64,000 bases of DNA, taken from positions 1 through 64,000 of the forward strand of contig CAJNOL010000694.1 of the NCBI GenBank assembly GCA_905250125.1. Direction: 5' to 3'. Each line of letters starts with the position of its first letter. Position 1 is the stretch's first letter. A program made the position numbers and the translations under genes. Source of the DNA: Rotaria sordida. Lineage: Eukaryota > Rotifera > Eurotatoria > Philodinida > Philodinidae. The notes beneath the pieces were generated by a model. That model did not search any database. It had not been told where the DNA came from and saw nothing but the letters and a program-made list of their open reading frames with translations. Shown in pieces: positions 19,784 to 32,153 of the stretch.

Positions 19784-22157
19784 ATGAGTTATAAAAATTC
19801 GAATAATTTTTCATATGATAAATATGCTGAACATCAAGATCGAACAAGTTTAGGTAAATTACGTTCAAAATATTGGACAACAAAACAACTTGTTATTAAA
19901 AAACTTGGTCGTGAAGAAGATGAATTTATAATTGCATCGGATGCTGATGTTGATGCTAAACTTGAATTACTTTATACAATTAAACGATCATGTCATGATT
20001 TATTTCGTGTATGTTTATTTATTTATTTGATATTCTTAATCAAATCATCATGTTATTTAGATTATGGAACAGTATCAAAAAAATGTTCTTTTTCTTTCTC
20101 ATGAAGAAACAGATATGGCTAGATTTTTAAAAGATTATGCACAAATGGATAAAACTCGTGCAGGTAAAATGATGGCAAGTGTATCAAAAGTACTTGCTTA
20201 TACAGCACAACAACGTTTAACATTACGACAACCATTGTTACGTTTACATAATGAAATTGAAACATTTCGTCATCGAGCAGTAACAGATACATTAGCAACA
20301 GTAAAACGTATGGAAACAGCAAGAACAGAATATCGTGGAAGTATTTTATGGTTAAAAGATGCATCAGTACAACTTGATCCAGAAAAACAATTAGAAAAAT
20401 TTCGTCGAGTACAAAGTCAAGTAAAAACAACAAAAACTGAATATGAACGATTAAAATCGGATGTTATACAAAAAATTGATTTACTTACAGCTAGTCGATG
20501 GTTAGTAAAAAAAGACATTGTTTGTACTTTAATTACTATATCTTGTTTTTAGAAAGTTTGTCAAACGAAAAAATAACAGTGTTTCATTATCGGGATTTTC
20601 TGTTCTGAAAGGACAATTTAAAACGTCGGGAGAGTGTACATCTATTTTTGAAAGCATTATATAGTAGAAGAATTACAAACTTTCAGGAAGGGCACCTCGA
20701 TGTTTGAAGGAGCACCACTCTCGTATTGGATAAAACACTAACAAAAAAAAAGATGCTAAATGTTTAAGACTGTTATGAAAACTTATAATGAGTCTTTATC
20801 ATCTTGAGTTTTGCTTTTTTTTACATTAGTTCGGATTTCATTAAAATATGTTTTTCGTATCTAAACAAATATACGATAATTTTTTAAATTAATAAAATAA
20901 TTTTATTCCGACAAAACAAAAATTATTTAAACAAATTAAATTTGACAGTTATTTTTCATTATAATAGATTATCAGTCCCAATAGAAATATTCTTTTAATT
21001 CTTTTCCTTTATAACTTTCTATTACTAATCGAAATAAGAGAATATAATACATTGACTTCTTCTAAGCTTTAAGACAAATATTCTAAAAGTCATAGTCTCA
21101 TATCATTATCTTTTAATATTTTTATTTGTTCTTCATAGCAATATGTATTCACATGTATTAGCTGCTTATCAAAAAAATTTACTTAGCTTTTGGGCTAAAA
21201 CATCAAAAATAATGTCAGCTGTTGCTGAATCATTTCAAGGTTATCAACATTATGAATTTACTGTTATTAAAGATCTTGCTGAACCAAGTCGATTATTAGC
21301 TGAAATGAATTCAAGTTCATTCATGGATAAAACAAAACAAGAAGTTAAAAAAGAAAAACAACTAACAAAAACAGATGATGATACACTTATTGATATTAAT
21401 GAATCAATCGATAATTTAACAAAAGAAGAAACAATATCGACTGATGTTACTCAAAAGAGTAAGAAAATTTATTGAATAAAATTTAAATTCTTTTTTTTTA
21501 AATAAATATGTAGAAGAAACTATTGATCCAATTGAACCAATCAATGCATTAATTGATATATCAGATGTTCAACTTGATGATCAACTTCTTGAAATAGAAA
21601 AATTAACTACTATAGATCAAGCTGCAATAGCAGCAGCTAATACAAAAACAACACCAAGTACATCAACTAGTGGTGATAATCTTGTTGATTTACTTGATTC
21701 ATCTACTGAACAAGAAAAATTTTTCTCTGATTTTCTTTCACCATTATCATCTGAAACCAATAACAATAATAATATCAATATAGATCTTTTTGGAATAAAT
21801 GAAAGTAATAGTTTTGATGCTGACTGGACAGCAGCATTTGGCAATAATAATACATTAAATCAACAAAATTTTCAAACATCTACTATTCAAGATAATTCTA
21901 GTGGATCAAATAATAATTTTCTTCCATCATCTCTTCTTAGTGAATTATTATCATCAGCAAATAAAACCAATAAACCAGCAATAGCATCATCATCATCATC
22001 ATCAACAACAAATTCAAAACCAAAACCACCACCATCAACAACAGGAAAATCTAATGATAAATCTAATTGGCTTAATTTATTTGCTGAACTTGATCCAATT
22101 CAAAATCCAGATGCTATCGGAAAAATTGCTGGTGATGAAGCTGATCGTAATTGTTAA
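19784..22157 (+). CDS. ICA1: ICA69/ICA1 homologue, arfaptin-homology BAR-domain protein
   Basis: Four exons (19784-20008, 20061-20500, 21139-21458, 21514-22157) join in phase to 542 residues. The N-terminal arfaptin-homology (AH/BAR) domain, residues about 10-255, matches animal ICA1: KYWTTKQ, ASDADVDAKLELL, DKTRAGKMMASV, ETFRHRAV, RTEYRGSILW, and HYEFTVIKDL late in the domain. The middle is acidic and Asn/Ser/Thr-rich; the extreme C-terminus NWLNLFAELDPIQNPDA is the conserved ICA69 C-terminal motif. ICA1 dimers bind curved Golgi and secretory-granule membranes, bind PICK1 and Rab2, and act in dense-core vesicle and receptor trafficking. Intron 2 (638 bp) carries a MITE. The ATG is the first in the frame and corresponds well to the family's start. 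Confidence 0.95.
20578..20739 (-). mobile_element. Short MITE, copy 2, in ICA1 intron 2
   Basis: The ends are AGTGTTTCATTATC and GGATAAAACACT, with AAC on both sides as a possible 3-bp duplication. It is homologous to 19168-19337 in opposite orientation. No coding content. Confidence 0.7.
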
Positions 22158-22655
22158 CTTTTTATTTTTTATTTAAGTGAAAATTTTTATCTGCAATATT
22201 TTATTGGTGTTGCCTGTTTTTTTTTTGTTTACTTCTCATTACGAATCTGCTAGTCACAAAGATCTATTCTTTCCATTTAACATTCCTGTAGGTACATTAT
22301 ATAAATCTGAACAGAATATTTCTCATCTTTTTTTTTTTCGAAGACAATGTGTATATTTTTGTTTCTTGTTTTTTTTTATGAATACAATTGTTGTTTTGGT
22401 AAAGAAAAGTATCGTTTATCTGCTTCTTATATCTATCACTTGTTTTTTTTTTCATTTAACCGTTTTTTTTCTTCTTTAACGTTAAAGAATATATTCATGT
22501 TAAAATTGATTTTTTTAATGTATATATGCAATCAACATACGTACAAGAAAAGAAAATATTTAGATCGAAATTATCGTTATAAATAGAAAAATATTATCAT
22601 AGAAACAAAGGACGGAAAACAAATATTAGATTTCAAAAACAAAAATTTATTGTAG
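22158..22655. other. Convergent 3' intergenic region
   Basis: This is the space between the ends of ICA1 (plus) and the RING gene (minus). It is T-rich and should contain both 3' UTRs. The overlapping phenylalanine-rich frames here are chance. Confidence 0.5.
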
Positions 22656-25600
22656 TCAATTTCGTGGATATATATGACAATTCTTTTTTCGACAATCACA
22701 TTTTGGTCTAAAATATAGAAAAATAAATAATAAGTTGATTGTTAAAATGATTTTGTTTGTCATTGAATTAAATCTTACCCACGAGCTTTGTTCTCAAATA
22801 TTAATGGAGTAACACCATGATCTATTAATATAATATATAAATCAATGAAATACAGTAAAGAAGTATTTTCGATTTTCATTTATATTCTCATTCTTTGAAA
22901 TCTTTGGAATTAGTCTTATGAGAGAGAAAGTTTTTTGGATGTCAATACGCTTTTGACTTGGATCTCTATAGATTGTATAAGCCTGAATCAGCTATAAGTA
23001 TTCTGAAAAAGGTTCACGCACATATCTTATTTACGATAGTTTTGTAGTGAATGTCATGGTAACAGAAAAAATGATTTTCGAATTCCGACTTGAAACTTTG
23101 CACAGAAGAGAGTTTTAATGAGAATAGTTTATTGTGACAGTTACACATCTTTTCGTTCTTTCTATCTGATGATCGAGTTATAGTAAAACCATGTTTTTCA
23201 CATCATTTATATACACTTGCAGATTTCGATGTTCTTATTTCAGAAAAGCAGCAATGAAAAGATGTACAACTTCCACGATGAACTGTTTTCATTGAGATCT
23301 TTCTCTGTGCAAAATTCGATGTCTAAATTCCAAATTTAGTTTTTCTGATGTTTCTAAGTGAGAACCACGACATGGTGATGAAACATACCGTAAAAATTCA
23401 ATAACTCAGCAGCAAGAAGCTATGAACACAAGCTCTTTTCAAAGTATTCATAGCTCATTTGAACCTATATGATGCAGTTAATTTCAACTCAAAAGCGAAT
23501 TGATATCTGGGAACGTTTTCTAGTTCGTTGACAAAATCATAGGACATTGTACTTTCATCAGTTTATTGATTCTGAGCGAATTCTTTCATGTATGAGATAA
23601 CATTCTTAAAGTTAGAACTGGAACCGTGAGAAAAGAAGTTACTGAGATTAGATCGAAAAAACTTGGTTTTATACATTGCTATTACTAACTGAACGTTCGA
23701 GTATGTTAAACTTCTTTTTCTCATAATGACCATCATATTTACAGACAAAAGTGATCGTTTGAATTCAATAAATACGAAATTCATAAGAATCTTCTAAAAT
23801 AATTCTTCTAATATTAGAATATCTCAATTTGTTTTATCGATAAGAAACTAATGATTTGATAAATGTTATATAGAAAAAAACATTACAAAAATCTATTTAG
23901 GATTGGTACAAACCAGTTGCATACGGGTGATTCCATGATGCTCCTACCACGTTTACAGTGACCCCGTCTAAATTCGTTGAAACTTGCAGGGTTTGTAGAG
24001 TTTTTAACGCTGATCATTTTGGTAATAAAATAGTTGGCACTTTATAATGAAATGAGGGAGAACGATTCAAAATACTGAACGCACCAATTTTAGCCGAAAA
24101 AATGACTTTCCAATGAACTTGCTCATTTTCTGTTTTCATATTGAATTTTTGAGCATGGATTCACGTACCTCGAGTGAAAATGTATCAGAGCATGTATAAT
24201 AAACATTCGTTTATCTCTCATTATATGACACTCCACGTCACAGACAAAGATTTAGCTCAGGGAATGTTTTGAAAAATTTCGTATATAAAATGGAATTCCC
24301 GGAAACGATGGCATATATGGTTTGATAGAGCGAGAGCTACTCTATCGATCCGTATATTTCTTTTTTATGGGAATGAGATTTGGGTACGAAACAGGATTGA
24401 AAAAGAAAATGTATGTTTTTCTCGGTGGATATTTGAGCCACAATGTACAAAAAATAATCTATGATTTGGATGACGTTTTCAGTATTTGTAGAGCTTTAAA
24501 TTCTGAGCATTTTGGTATAAAAAAGTTTTAGAAATACTTTTGTTTTGATGGAATTATAGTCAAAATACTGTTAACAGCAAAAAACACGATCTCCGACACA
24601 CTTTTTATTGTAACATATTTATGAAAAAGTGTTTTGTTACACTAAAACAAGATGAAAAAACAAATCTAAGAGCATTTTCGGACACTTCGTGAGACGGCGC
24701 ATCGAATCATACTCGCTCAACTTCATTTTTTACGAACATTGTTTCAGTTTAGGATGGTGGCGGATAATAGACAGGACTATGTTGAGCGGCCAATGAGCAA
24801 TCAGGACTCATGTTATCACAGTATCCGTCAAAAATGAAGTTGACCGAGTATGATTCGATGCGCCGTCTCACAGAGCGTCCGAAAATATTCTTAGATTTGT
24901 TTTCTCATCTTGTTTTAGTGTAACAAAACACTTTTTCATAAATATGTTACAATAAAAAGTGTGTCGGAGATCGTGTTTTTTGCTGTTAACAGTATTTTGA
25001 CTATAATTCCATCAAAACAAAAGTATTTCTAAAACTTTTTTATACCAAAATGCTCAGAATTTAAAGCTCTACAAATACTGAAAACGTCATCCAAATCATA
25101 GATTATTTTTTGTACATTGTGGCTCAAATATCCACCGAGAAAAACATACATTTTCTTTTTCAATCCTGTTTCGTACCCAAATCTCATTCCCATAAAAAAG
25201 AAATATACGGATCGATAGAGTAGCTCTCGCTCTATCAAACCATATATGCCATCGTTTCCGGGAATTCCATTTTATATACGAAATTTTTCAAAACATTCCC
25301 TGAGCTAAATCTTTGTCTGTGACGTGGAGTGTCATATAATGAGAGATAAACGAATGTTTATTATACATGCTCTGATACATTTTCACTCGAGGTACGTGAA
25401 TCCATGCTCAAAAATTCAATATGAAAACAGAAAATGAGCAAGTTCATTGGAAAGTCATTTTTTCGGCTAAAATTGGTGCGTTCAGTATTTTGAATCGTTC
25501 TCCCTCATTTCATTATAAAGTGCCAACTATTTTATTACCAAAATGATCAGCGTTAAAAACTCTACAAACCCTGCAAGTTTCAACGAATTTAGACGGGGTC

Positions 25601-28340
25601 ACTGTAAACGTGGTAGGAGCATCATGGAATCACCCATACATAGTTCAAATTAGATCCATACTAACAAATTCCTTCTTACAAGTCTATTCATAAAAAACGA
25701 AATAAGCGAAATAAACAACGCTTTTATTTTTCTCTTAATTCAATATTGTTCTTTCAACAAATCATTTTCTTACTTTTATGACAAACAGCTGCACAAGATC
25801 TACAAATCCCTAAATAAAAAAACAAGCTTTTGTTAAAAAATATTTTTAAAATCTATATTCATACATCTTATTGGTTGTCCATTTCTTAAACATTGTTTAC
25901 ATTCAAAATAATCAACTAGATGTTCTTGGTGTGGATTTTCATTATAAACTTGTATAAAACATTGTTTTGGTACTTCACTATCTAATATAACATCACCATG
26001 AATAATTACAAGTGTTCCTCGTAACTATTTAAATAATTTTTCATTAAAAAAAAAAGAAAACAAATAACTCACTATTTTATGTTCTAAGATAGGTCGACAA
26101 TTACGTGATACAGTTAATATACTATTATCATTATCATCATCATCTGTGTCCATTTTTTGAAGTCGTCTTATTACTGATTGTTCAGATAGATCCTCAAATG
26201 GACTGAATATATCAAATAAATTTAATTAAAATAAATCTATTTTTTCATACTTAATACAAGTGAAGAGTATTGTATCACCCAATTTTAATATTTTATCATT
26301 ACGTAATTGTACAAGTTCATCTAATATTGGTAATAATATTTCCATTCTAAATAAAAAAAAATTGTTAGTATAATCCCTGTGGGATTAAAATATGAAATAT
26401 GATGTAGTTGCTATTGCTAATCGCAAGGACAGTGTTTTACTCTTTCTATTTTGAGACATACTTCTCTACTACCATTCCACCTAATCCTTCAGAAATGTAA
26501 TGAGGAAGCAATTCATATATTATAATGAGTCATTATTGATATACGGCCTGTGATAGTCTCTAATTAGCATCTGTTACGATCTATGATGGTCTCGGATTAG
26601 ATTTGATGTAAAAGAAAAATCGAAATCCCTAAAAAAAAAAAAACAAGGTTACGACACAAAAAAAACTCAATTCTTGAGCAGTTTGCAGCACCTGATATCA
26701 ATGTGGTAATCAACCAACATGTGTTTGTACTTAATATTTTATTTAAAAGATCCATAACAATGCAGTAACAAGGTTAATGTAGAAAGATCGTTCGTGTATT
26801 CGAGTGTGAGTTTGGATAGTCTCTCCACTCACTCTTATCCACGTCGATACCTTCACGAGTTTATGAACGAATAATGAAAGAAAAATTCTCAATTGGTAGA
26901 AATATCCACATGAAACTAACTAAGTGGTAATCGAATGAGAGCATATCTTTCGAGATTTGATTTTTAAAATTTTAATTATACGAAATTCTATTTTATTCGA
27001 TACTTCAGAGTTCGAAGTTTTTTTCTTTCGGGATTTCCTTTGTTCGAAATTTTATCTTCTGAGATTTTTACAGTCATTCTCTGATTAATGTCTGTAAGAA
27101 GAGATCCAAATTTTTATCTCTATAGTTCAACATTCCTCTTTGATCGTGTTTCCATAAAAAAAGCAAAGTTCTATTCAATTTTTATCGTATCCCCACAAAT
27201 CTATTTACCGATCTTCAGGACGCATTAATTTTATTGGAAATTGTTTATCTTTATTCATATATAAATGATCTTCTTTCCACAATGTAACTCGAACCTGTGT
27301 TGAAACAGCACCAAAGTTTGATACATGTTCTGCAAGATGACTAAAACAAGAAGAAAAATATTTTATTATTATTATTATTATTATTATTAATTTTTGTAAT
27401 AGTTGACTTTTTATATGCTTGAATAAAAAGTATTTGAACATTACGGATTTCTTCGTCAAGTGCATTTATTTCTCGACGAAATTGATCAGTTTTTTCATCA
27501 AGTTGTTTTTTATATTCTATAGAAAAATAAATTATAAAATGAAAATAAAATTTCTTTAATCTTACCTTCTTTTGATAATTTTTTTTCTTGAAGTTCAACT
27601 ATAGCTCGATTATATGCTGATTCAATATCAGCTTTTTTACGTTTATATCGACTTCGCATATCATTTTCACTTGTTAAATGATTTGCCAATGAAGTTACAA
27701 GTGTATCTAATATATATATCAAAATACAAAATATTCAAGCGAACAAATAAAAAATGAAAATACCACGAAAAAGTTCTTCAAGAATTCCTCGTACAGAATT
27801 ATCACCGATTTGCGTGACAACTAGAATGAAAAACGTATTGATTATAAAAAAAAATGTTAAAATAATGTACTTTGATTAGCAAATGATTTTGCTTTTTCTC
27901 CTTCAGCATCTTGAATAGCCTTGTCAATAGTTTCTGAATAAATAAATTATGATTATTTAATAAAGAAAAAAAACACAACGAGTAAATATCTCAACCAAGT
28001 AATGTATTGTATTGAGCATCACGTTGAATGTTATCTTGTTGTAAATCTTTATTACACAATGGACATCGATGATTTGTGTTAATAGATTCTAATATAGAAA
28101 AATAAAAGTCAAATTTAATTTTCATTGATTTTTTTTTTGTCTAATTTACCTTTAATACACTCTTCACAAAAACGATGAAAACATGTTGTCACCCAAACAT
28201 CTTTCATTATATTTAGACATATTGGGCAATTAAATTGTTCTAATAATGGTTCTGGCTAGAAAAACTAATTGATAATAATTCTTAGATTTTTAATTAAAAC
28301 ATACTGAAATCAAACAATTCATTGACATAGACGTTGCCAT
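22656..28340 (-). CDS. RING-finger E3 ligase-like protein with C-terminal UBR-like Cys/His cluster
   Basis: Fourteen exons in phase: 28340-28305, 28255-28150, 28088-27996, 27933-27871, 27820-27764, 27706-27566, 27516-27408, 27340-27209, 26346-26251, 26202-26073, 26024-25865, 25809-25774, 22821-22779, 22707-22656; 417 residues. The RING is C3HC4: C22, C25, C37, H39, C42, C45, C56, C59. A charged, probably coiled-coil region (about 85-205) follows, then an unknown middle. The C-terminus has C363, C366, C377, C380, C384, H385, H388, C404, C406 and C411, with the spacing of a UBR-type or B-box-like zinc cluster (WICRSCAAVCH, CDCRKKNC). The role is inferred as ubiquitin ligation; the substrate is unknown. 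I do not recognise a named orthologue. The 2952-bp intron before the last two exons holds a giant palindrome. Those exons rest on splice phase and on completing the zinc cluster. Confidence 0.8.
23060..23545 (+). repeat. Dispersed fold-back repeat, copy A
   Basis: Lying in the long intron of the RING gene, it matches 47065-47455 in direct orientation: TTTCGAATT..CGACTT, GAGAATAGTTTATTGTGA, CAAAGTATTCATAGCTCATTT, GACTCAAAAGCGA-type blocks in the same order. It is itself a hairpin: 23080-23155 pairs imperfectly with about 23262-23342. It is non-coding and probably a MITE family. Confidence 0.75.
23925..25635. repeat. 1.7-kb near-perfect palindrome in an intron
   Basis: The left arm 23925-24730 and right arm 24832-25635 are reverse complements around a 101-bp spacer. 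The outer roughly 700 bp look identical, down to a shared 69-aa frame at 24322-24531 and 25029-25238. The few differences (for example GACACTTCG against GACGCTCTG) lie near the centre. Within each arm the block TTTGTAGAG..CATTTTGGTA occurs twice about 490 bp apart, so an arm is itself a degenerate direct duplication. There is no recognisable coding gene and no clear target duplication. Confidence 0.92.
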
Positions 28341-29265
28341 TATGGATTTTTATATCTTAAATCAAAGATTCATGAAGATTCAGAGAATTCTTATTATCAC
28401 AAAAACAACAGAATAAATAAGATGAATGCACAAAAATACTCTCTTTCTTCCTCTCTTTTTCCATCAAACCGTAAGTCATCGTTGTGCAATCAAATTACAT
28501 GAAAAAATACTCTTTCCAATAATAACATCAACTCAATTCAGAGGGCAGTAGTTCACTAAGAAAAATAAAGATCCTTAGTTTTATATTTTTTTTTCATTTA
28601 TTCATATACAAGAAATACAAAAGACAAACTCAAATAATTCATAATTTTAATATTTTCTATTTGAATGGTAATAACAAAATCGATGTCAAGATGTAATATA
28701 ACGATTTTTTTGTTAGATCAATGGAATTTTCTATGTAGATAAAATATATATCTAATATGTAATTTAATAAATTTTACTTTATGATTTTCTCAGTAATTAT
28801 AACGATAATTTGTTCTGAAGAAATTAAAAGCAATAGGATACTAAATTATATGCACACGAGAAAAAATTTTCGCGTTTTGCTTTTTTCTATTAATTGAAAA
28901 GTAACAATTGTTGAAGAAATACATCATTTTATTTTCTTTTTTCTTTCTGAAAAGAATGGAAGAAAAACATCCGGAATATGTATAAAGATTTGCTCGTCAA
29001 ATACATTATTATTATTATGTGAATGCAAAAACTTCGATCGATTGATTTATTCTATCATCGACAAACAAAAATTAAATAAGATCATATTATATTTATATTT
29101 TCATTTATAAAAAGATAAACAGAAAAAAAAACATTTATCAAGTAAAACTTTATTTTCTTTTTCTTCAACATAGAATATTTTTATAAGCTTCAAAATCATA
29201 TATTACTATTGCATATGTCAAGAAAAAATATCACAACTATACATGAATACTACAAAATCAAAATT
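28341..29265. other. Spacer between CACUL1 and the RING gene
   Basis: A+T-rich with no exon seen. It carries the RING gene's presumed promoter near 28341-28560 and the 3' UTR of CACUL1 near 29150-29265. Confidence 0.5.
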
Positions 29266-32153
29266 TTAATTATCTGTATGTGGAGATTTAATCATATTCA
29301 TTGTACGCTTCGCTGAAGGTTGATCTAAAACAATAAAAAAAATTAAATAAATATTTTTACATAATGAAATAAGTGTGTCATTTCGGTCGAGTCATTCATT
29401 AGCAACATGATTTCGCAAAGCAAACACAAGTATACTTCGAGATGATGAACTTTCCTAGAGTTGATTTTTATACGTTACATGTGTGTTAAGTTACTTTAGA
29501 TATTCTGAAAAAAATCAGCAATAGAGACCTTTGTTCAGTAAAAAAAAAAGCATCAACTTTTACTTGACGCATTTTAGTTTTCAACAAAAAAAAACAATTT
29601 TGAATTGAAACAGCATTTTTGAAAATTAAATGTAGACAACTTCTAAGGTCAAAAAAATCGATTTACTTTTCATTAGCAATGTGACGGCGTACGAAAAAAT
29701 ATTCTTATAACTGAATGAGAAATTGAAACCAATTTCAAACGGTACAAATCTTTAGAATTTCTAGAAAACTGGTATTTTTATGAGTTCAATTTTGCTAAAA
29801 AATTCACCATCGATGCGGTTGGTACCGTAGAGTCTATTCTGGAGTTTTCATTTTTTTTTTCTAATACGGTTAAAGAGATGTTTGCTAATTACTTTTCGAA
29901 TTAATAGTTAGCGAAAAGAGCGAACATTTTTCCATATATCTATGCTAAAAGAACTTACTCAGAAAAATAACTCTTGTAAAGAATCAAGATCAAATGAAAA
30001 GTGGAGATGACCTCATCTCCATCTAACGATAGCATACATACAAATATTCAAGCCGTTGTAACATCATATTTTGTCCATATATAGATCTTAATAACATCTG
30101 AAGGTTGTGACGCATACTCCTAGACCTTTATCTTCGACATGTCGAATTTTCTCCTGAAACATTGCTGACATCAAACATCTGCATTAGGCTTGGTTATGTA
30201 AAAAGTTTCAAATTTTTTTTTAGACGTAATATTAAATGTTTTGAAATGTGCATAAAATCTTCCTCATGTAAACATCATCGGAACCGAGCCAAAATTACTC
30301 ACTTTACGAGATTTTTAGTTTCTTGTGTTCAACTTATAAATGTTCAATTGCAATCGTTTGTTGGCTGCACAAGATACTCTTTGTCTTTTTTCCAATAATT
30401 AATTAATTCAACTTTTTAAATTAGAGGCAAAACAACATGTGTTGACACGATTTAATGTTACTTGCTATTAACACAAAGATGACGAGCTGCTCCTTTTCAC
30501 TGTTCCATGATTGTTTATCAAGGCGTTGTTATTGTTTATGGGACTATAAATAAGCGCTTACTCCCAAGTGTAAGAAAGTCGTTACATAGAGAGGTTTTAC
30601 TGCATATTTCAAAACATTTCTATCTCGTAAAGATTACTCTTACAAATACTAAAATGATGTATATAGATATAGTGGAGAATTCGAAAACAAAATTTTATTG
30701 AATTCTATGGAAGAAAATTGTTGCAGCAAAATCGTTATCTTGGCGATAACAACCTGAGAGTACGAATTCTTTTCAGCTTTTTCATATTTCATCGCGATCA
30801 ACTTATTACCAAAGGATAACATAAAGACACCTTGAACATCTAAACTTATTTTCTTGTATGTGCATTACGATGAAATCAAATTTTCCTCACACTCTTCATA
30901 CTGGCGATAGTAGTGAAAGAATATTTGTTTTTTTTCTTTTACCTTCTTCGCCTGGTAGATCATCAACTGATCGTTTTGAAGCTGTTCGCCTAGAAAATAA
31001 TTAATAATTAGATAAGATCAATAATATTCATTGAAATACGAACGACGCCGATGTTATCATATCTTCTTCATTAAACATTATTTCATTAAGTACATCTTCA
31101 CCATTGCAATATCGTCTATATAAATCACGTTGTTTCACAGCAGATTCTATTTTAAATTAATTTTAATTAATAAAAACAAAAATTATTAATCATACGTATA
31201 TACCTGGTGTAATATCATGCATTAAGTGTAATAATAAATCAATTCTTTCCATCGATGGACTATCCGATGTATTAATGAGCCGTTGAAGAACAGCTGTACA
31301 AAAAAAAAACAACAAGAAATATTTCAATATGAATTTAATTGAAATGTTTAATTCTTTACCAAAGACATGATTAATATAATATTCGATAATAATTGTTTTA
31401 TAAAGAAATAATAATTCATGTTCAATAGTTGATCGCATTTTTGGTCTAACATAAGAAACATCCTTGATTAATAAAAATAATAAATTTGATGATATTTTTT
31501 TTTTTCAATATATAAAAAGAAAACTAACAAGATAATGCTAAAAAATAAAATATAATCAAAATAAAATTTTATATATAAATATTTCTTACAAAAAGTGGAA
31601 CAATAACTTGAATAGCTCGATGATATTGATGAAGAAAATCAATAAATTGAAGAATAAAAATGTTCATATGAGTATTTGAACAATTATCAATTATTTTTTT
31701 TATCTAATAATTTCAATAATTTCTAATTAATAAAATAATTTTGAAATCTTACATTTTCATCTAATTGTATTTTCAAATTATAACAATGTTCTGTAATAAG
31801 ATTTTTTAAATCATTATATAATCGTTCTTTATAACCTTTACATGTACTTTTATATACTTTGCTAGAATATTTAAAATAGAAATATCACACTTGGATAAAT
31901 TTTTCTCCTCATCCTCCCTCTTTCAATTTGTATACCAATAAATAGCTTGATATGATGTTGGTTTAAAATTTTCAATCGAATTTTGAAGAAATTGTTTAAG
32001 AATTTCATTTATTGGTATCCAAGCTTCAGTCAAATATTCTGTTTCAGTATATTTATTAAATACTATGAAAGGTTAATGAGAAAATTATTTAACAAAAGAC
32101 AAAAAAAAAAAAAGTTACATACAACATTGAAGAAAACTATAGCCTTCAGTCAT
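29266..32153 (-). CDS. CACUL1: CACUL1-like single cullin-repeat protein
   Basis: Nine exons in phase: 32153-32123, 32062-31936, 31861-31753, 31703-31590, 31462-31360, 31293-31204, 31146-31044, 30989-30943, 29324-29266; 260 residues. The core matches the animal CDK2-associated cullin-domain protein: SYQAIYCKVYKSTCKGY, ERLYNDLKNLITEH, HRAIQVIVPLF, then a helical segment, and a basic tail SRTASKRSVDD resembling the RKRAGDE end of human CACUL1. The protein lacks the C-terminal cullin-homology/RBX1-binding region, so it is not a full E3 scaffold; CACUL1 is known to promote CDK2 activity and G1/S progression. It is shorter at the N-terminus than the vertebrate protein (about 370 aa). The last intron is 1.6 kb. 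The donor of exon 7 (GTTCGT) is weak. Confidence 0.85.
29325..30942. other. Large last intron of CACUL1
   Basis: This 1618-bp GT..AG intron is far longer than the other introns of the gene (about 50-70 nt). Short frames exist on the plus strand (30162-30398, 30507-30701) without family features. It probably grew by insertion, but no terminal repeats were identified. Confidence 0.5.

Noticed and set aside
24322-24531. 69-aa frame present identically in both arms of the palindrome (24322-24531 and 25029-25238)
   Set aside because: Identity follows from the palindrome; composition and lack of family features do not support a gene.
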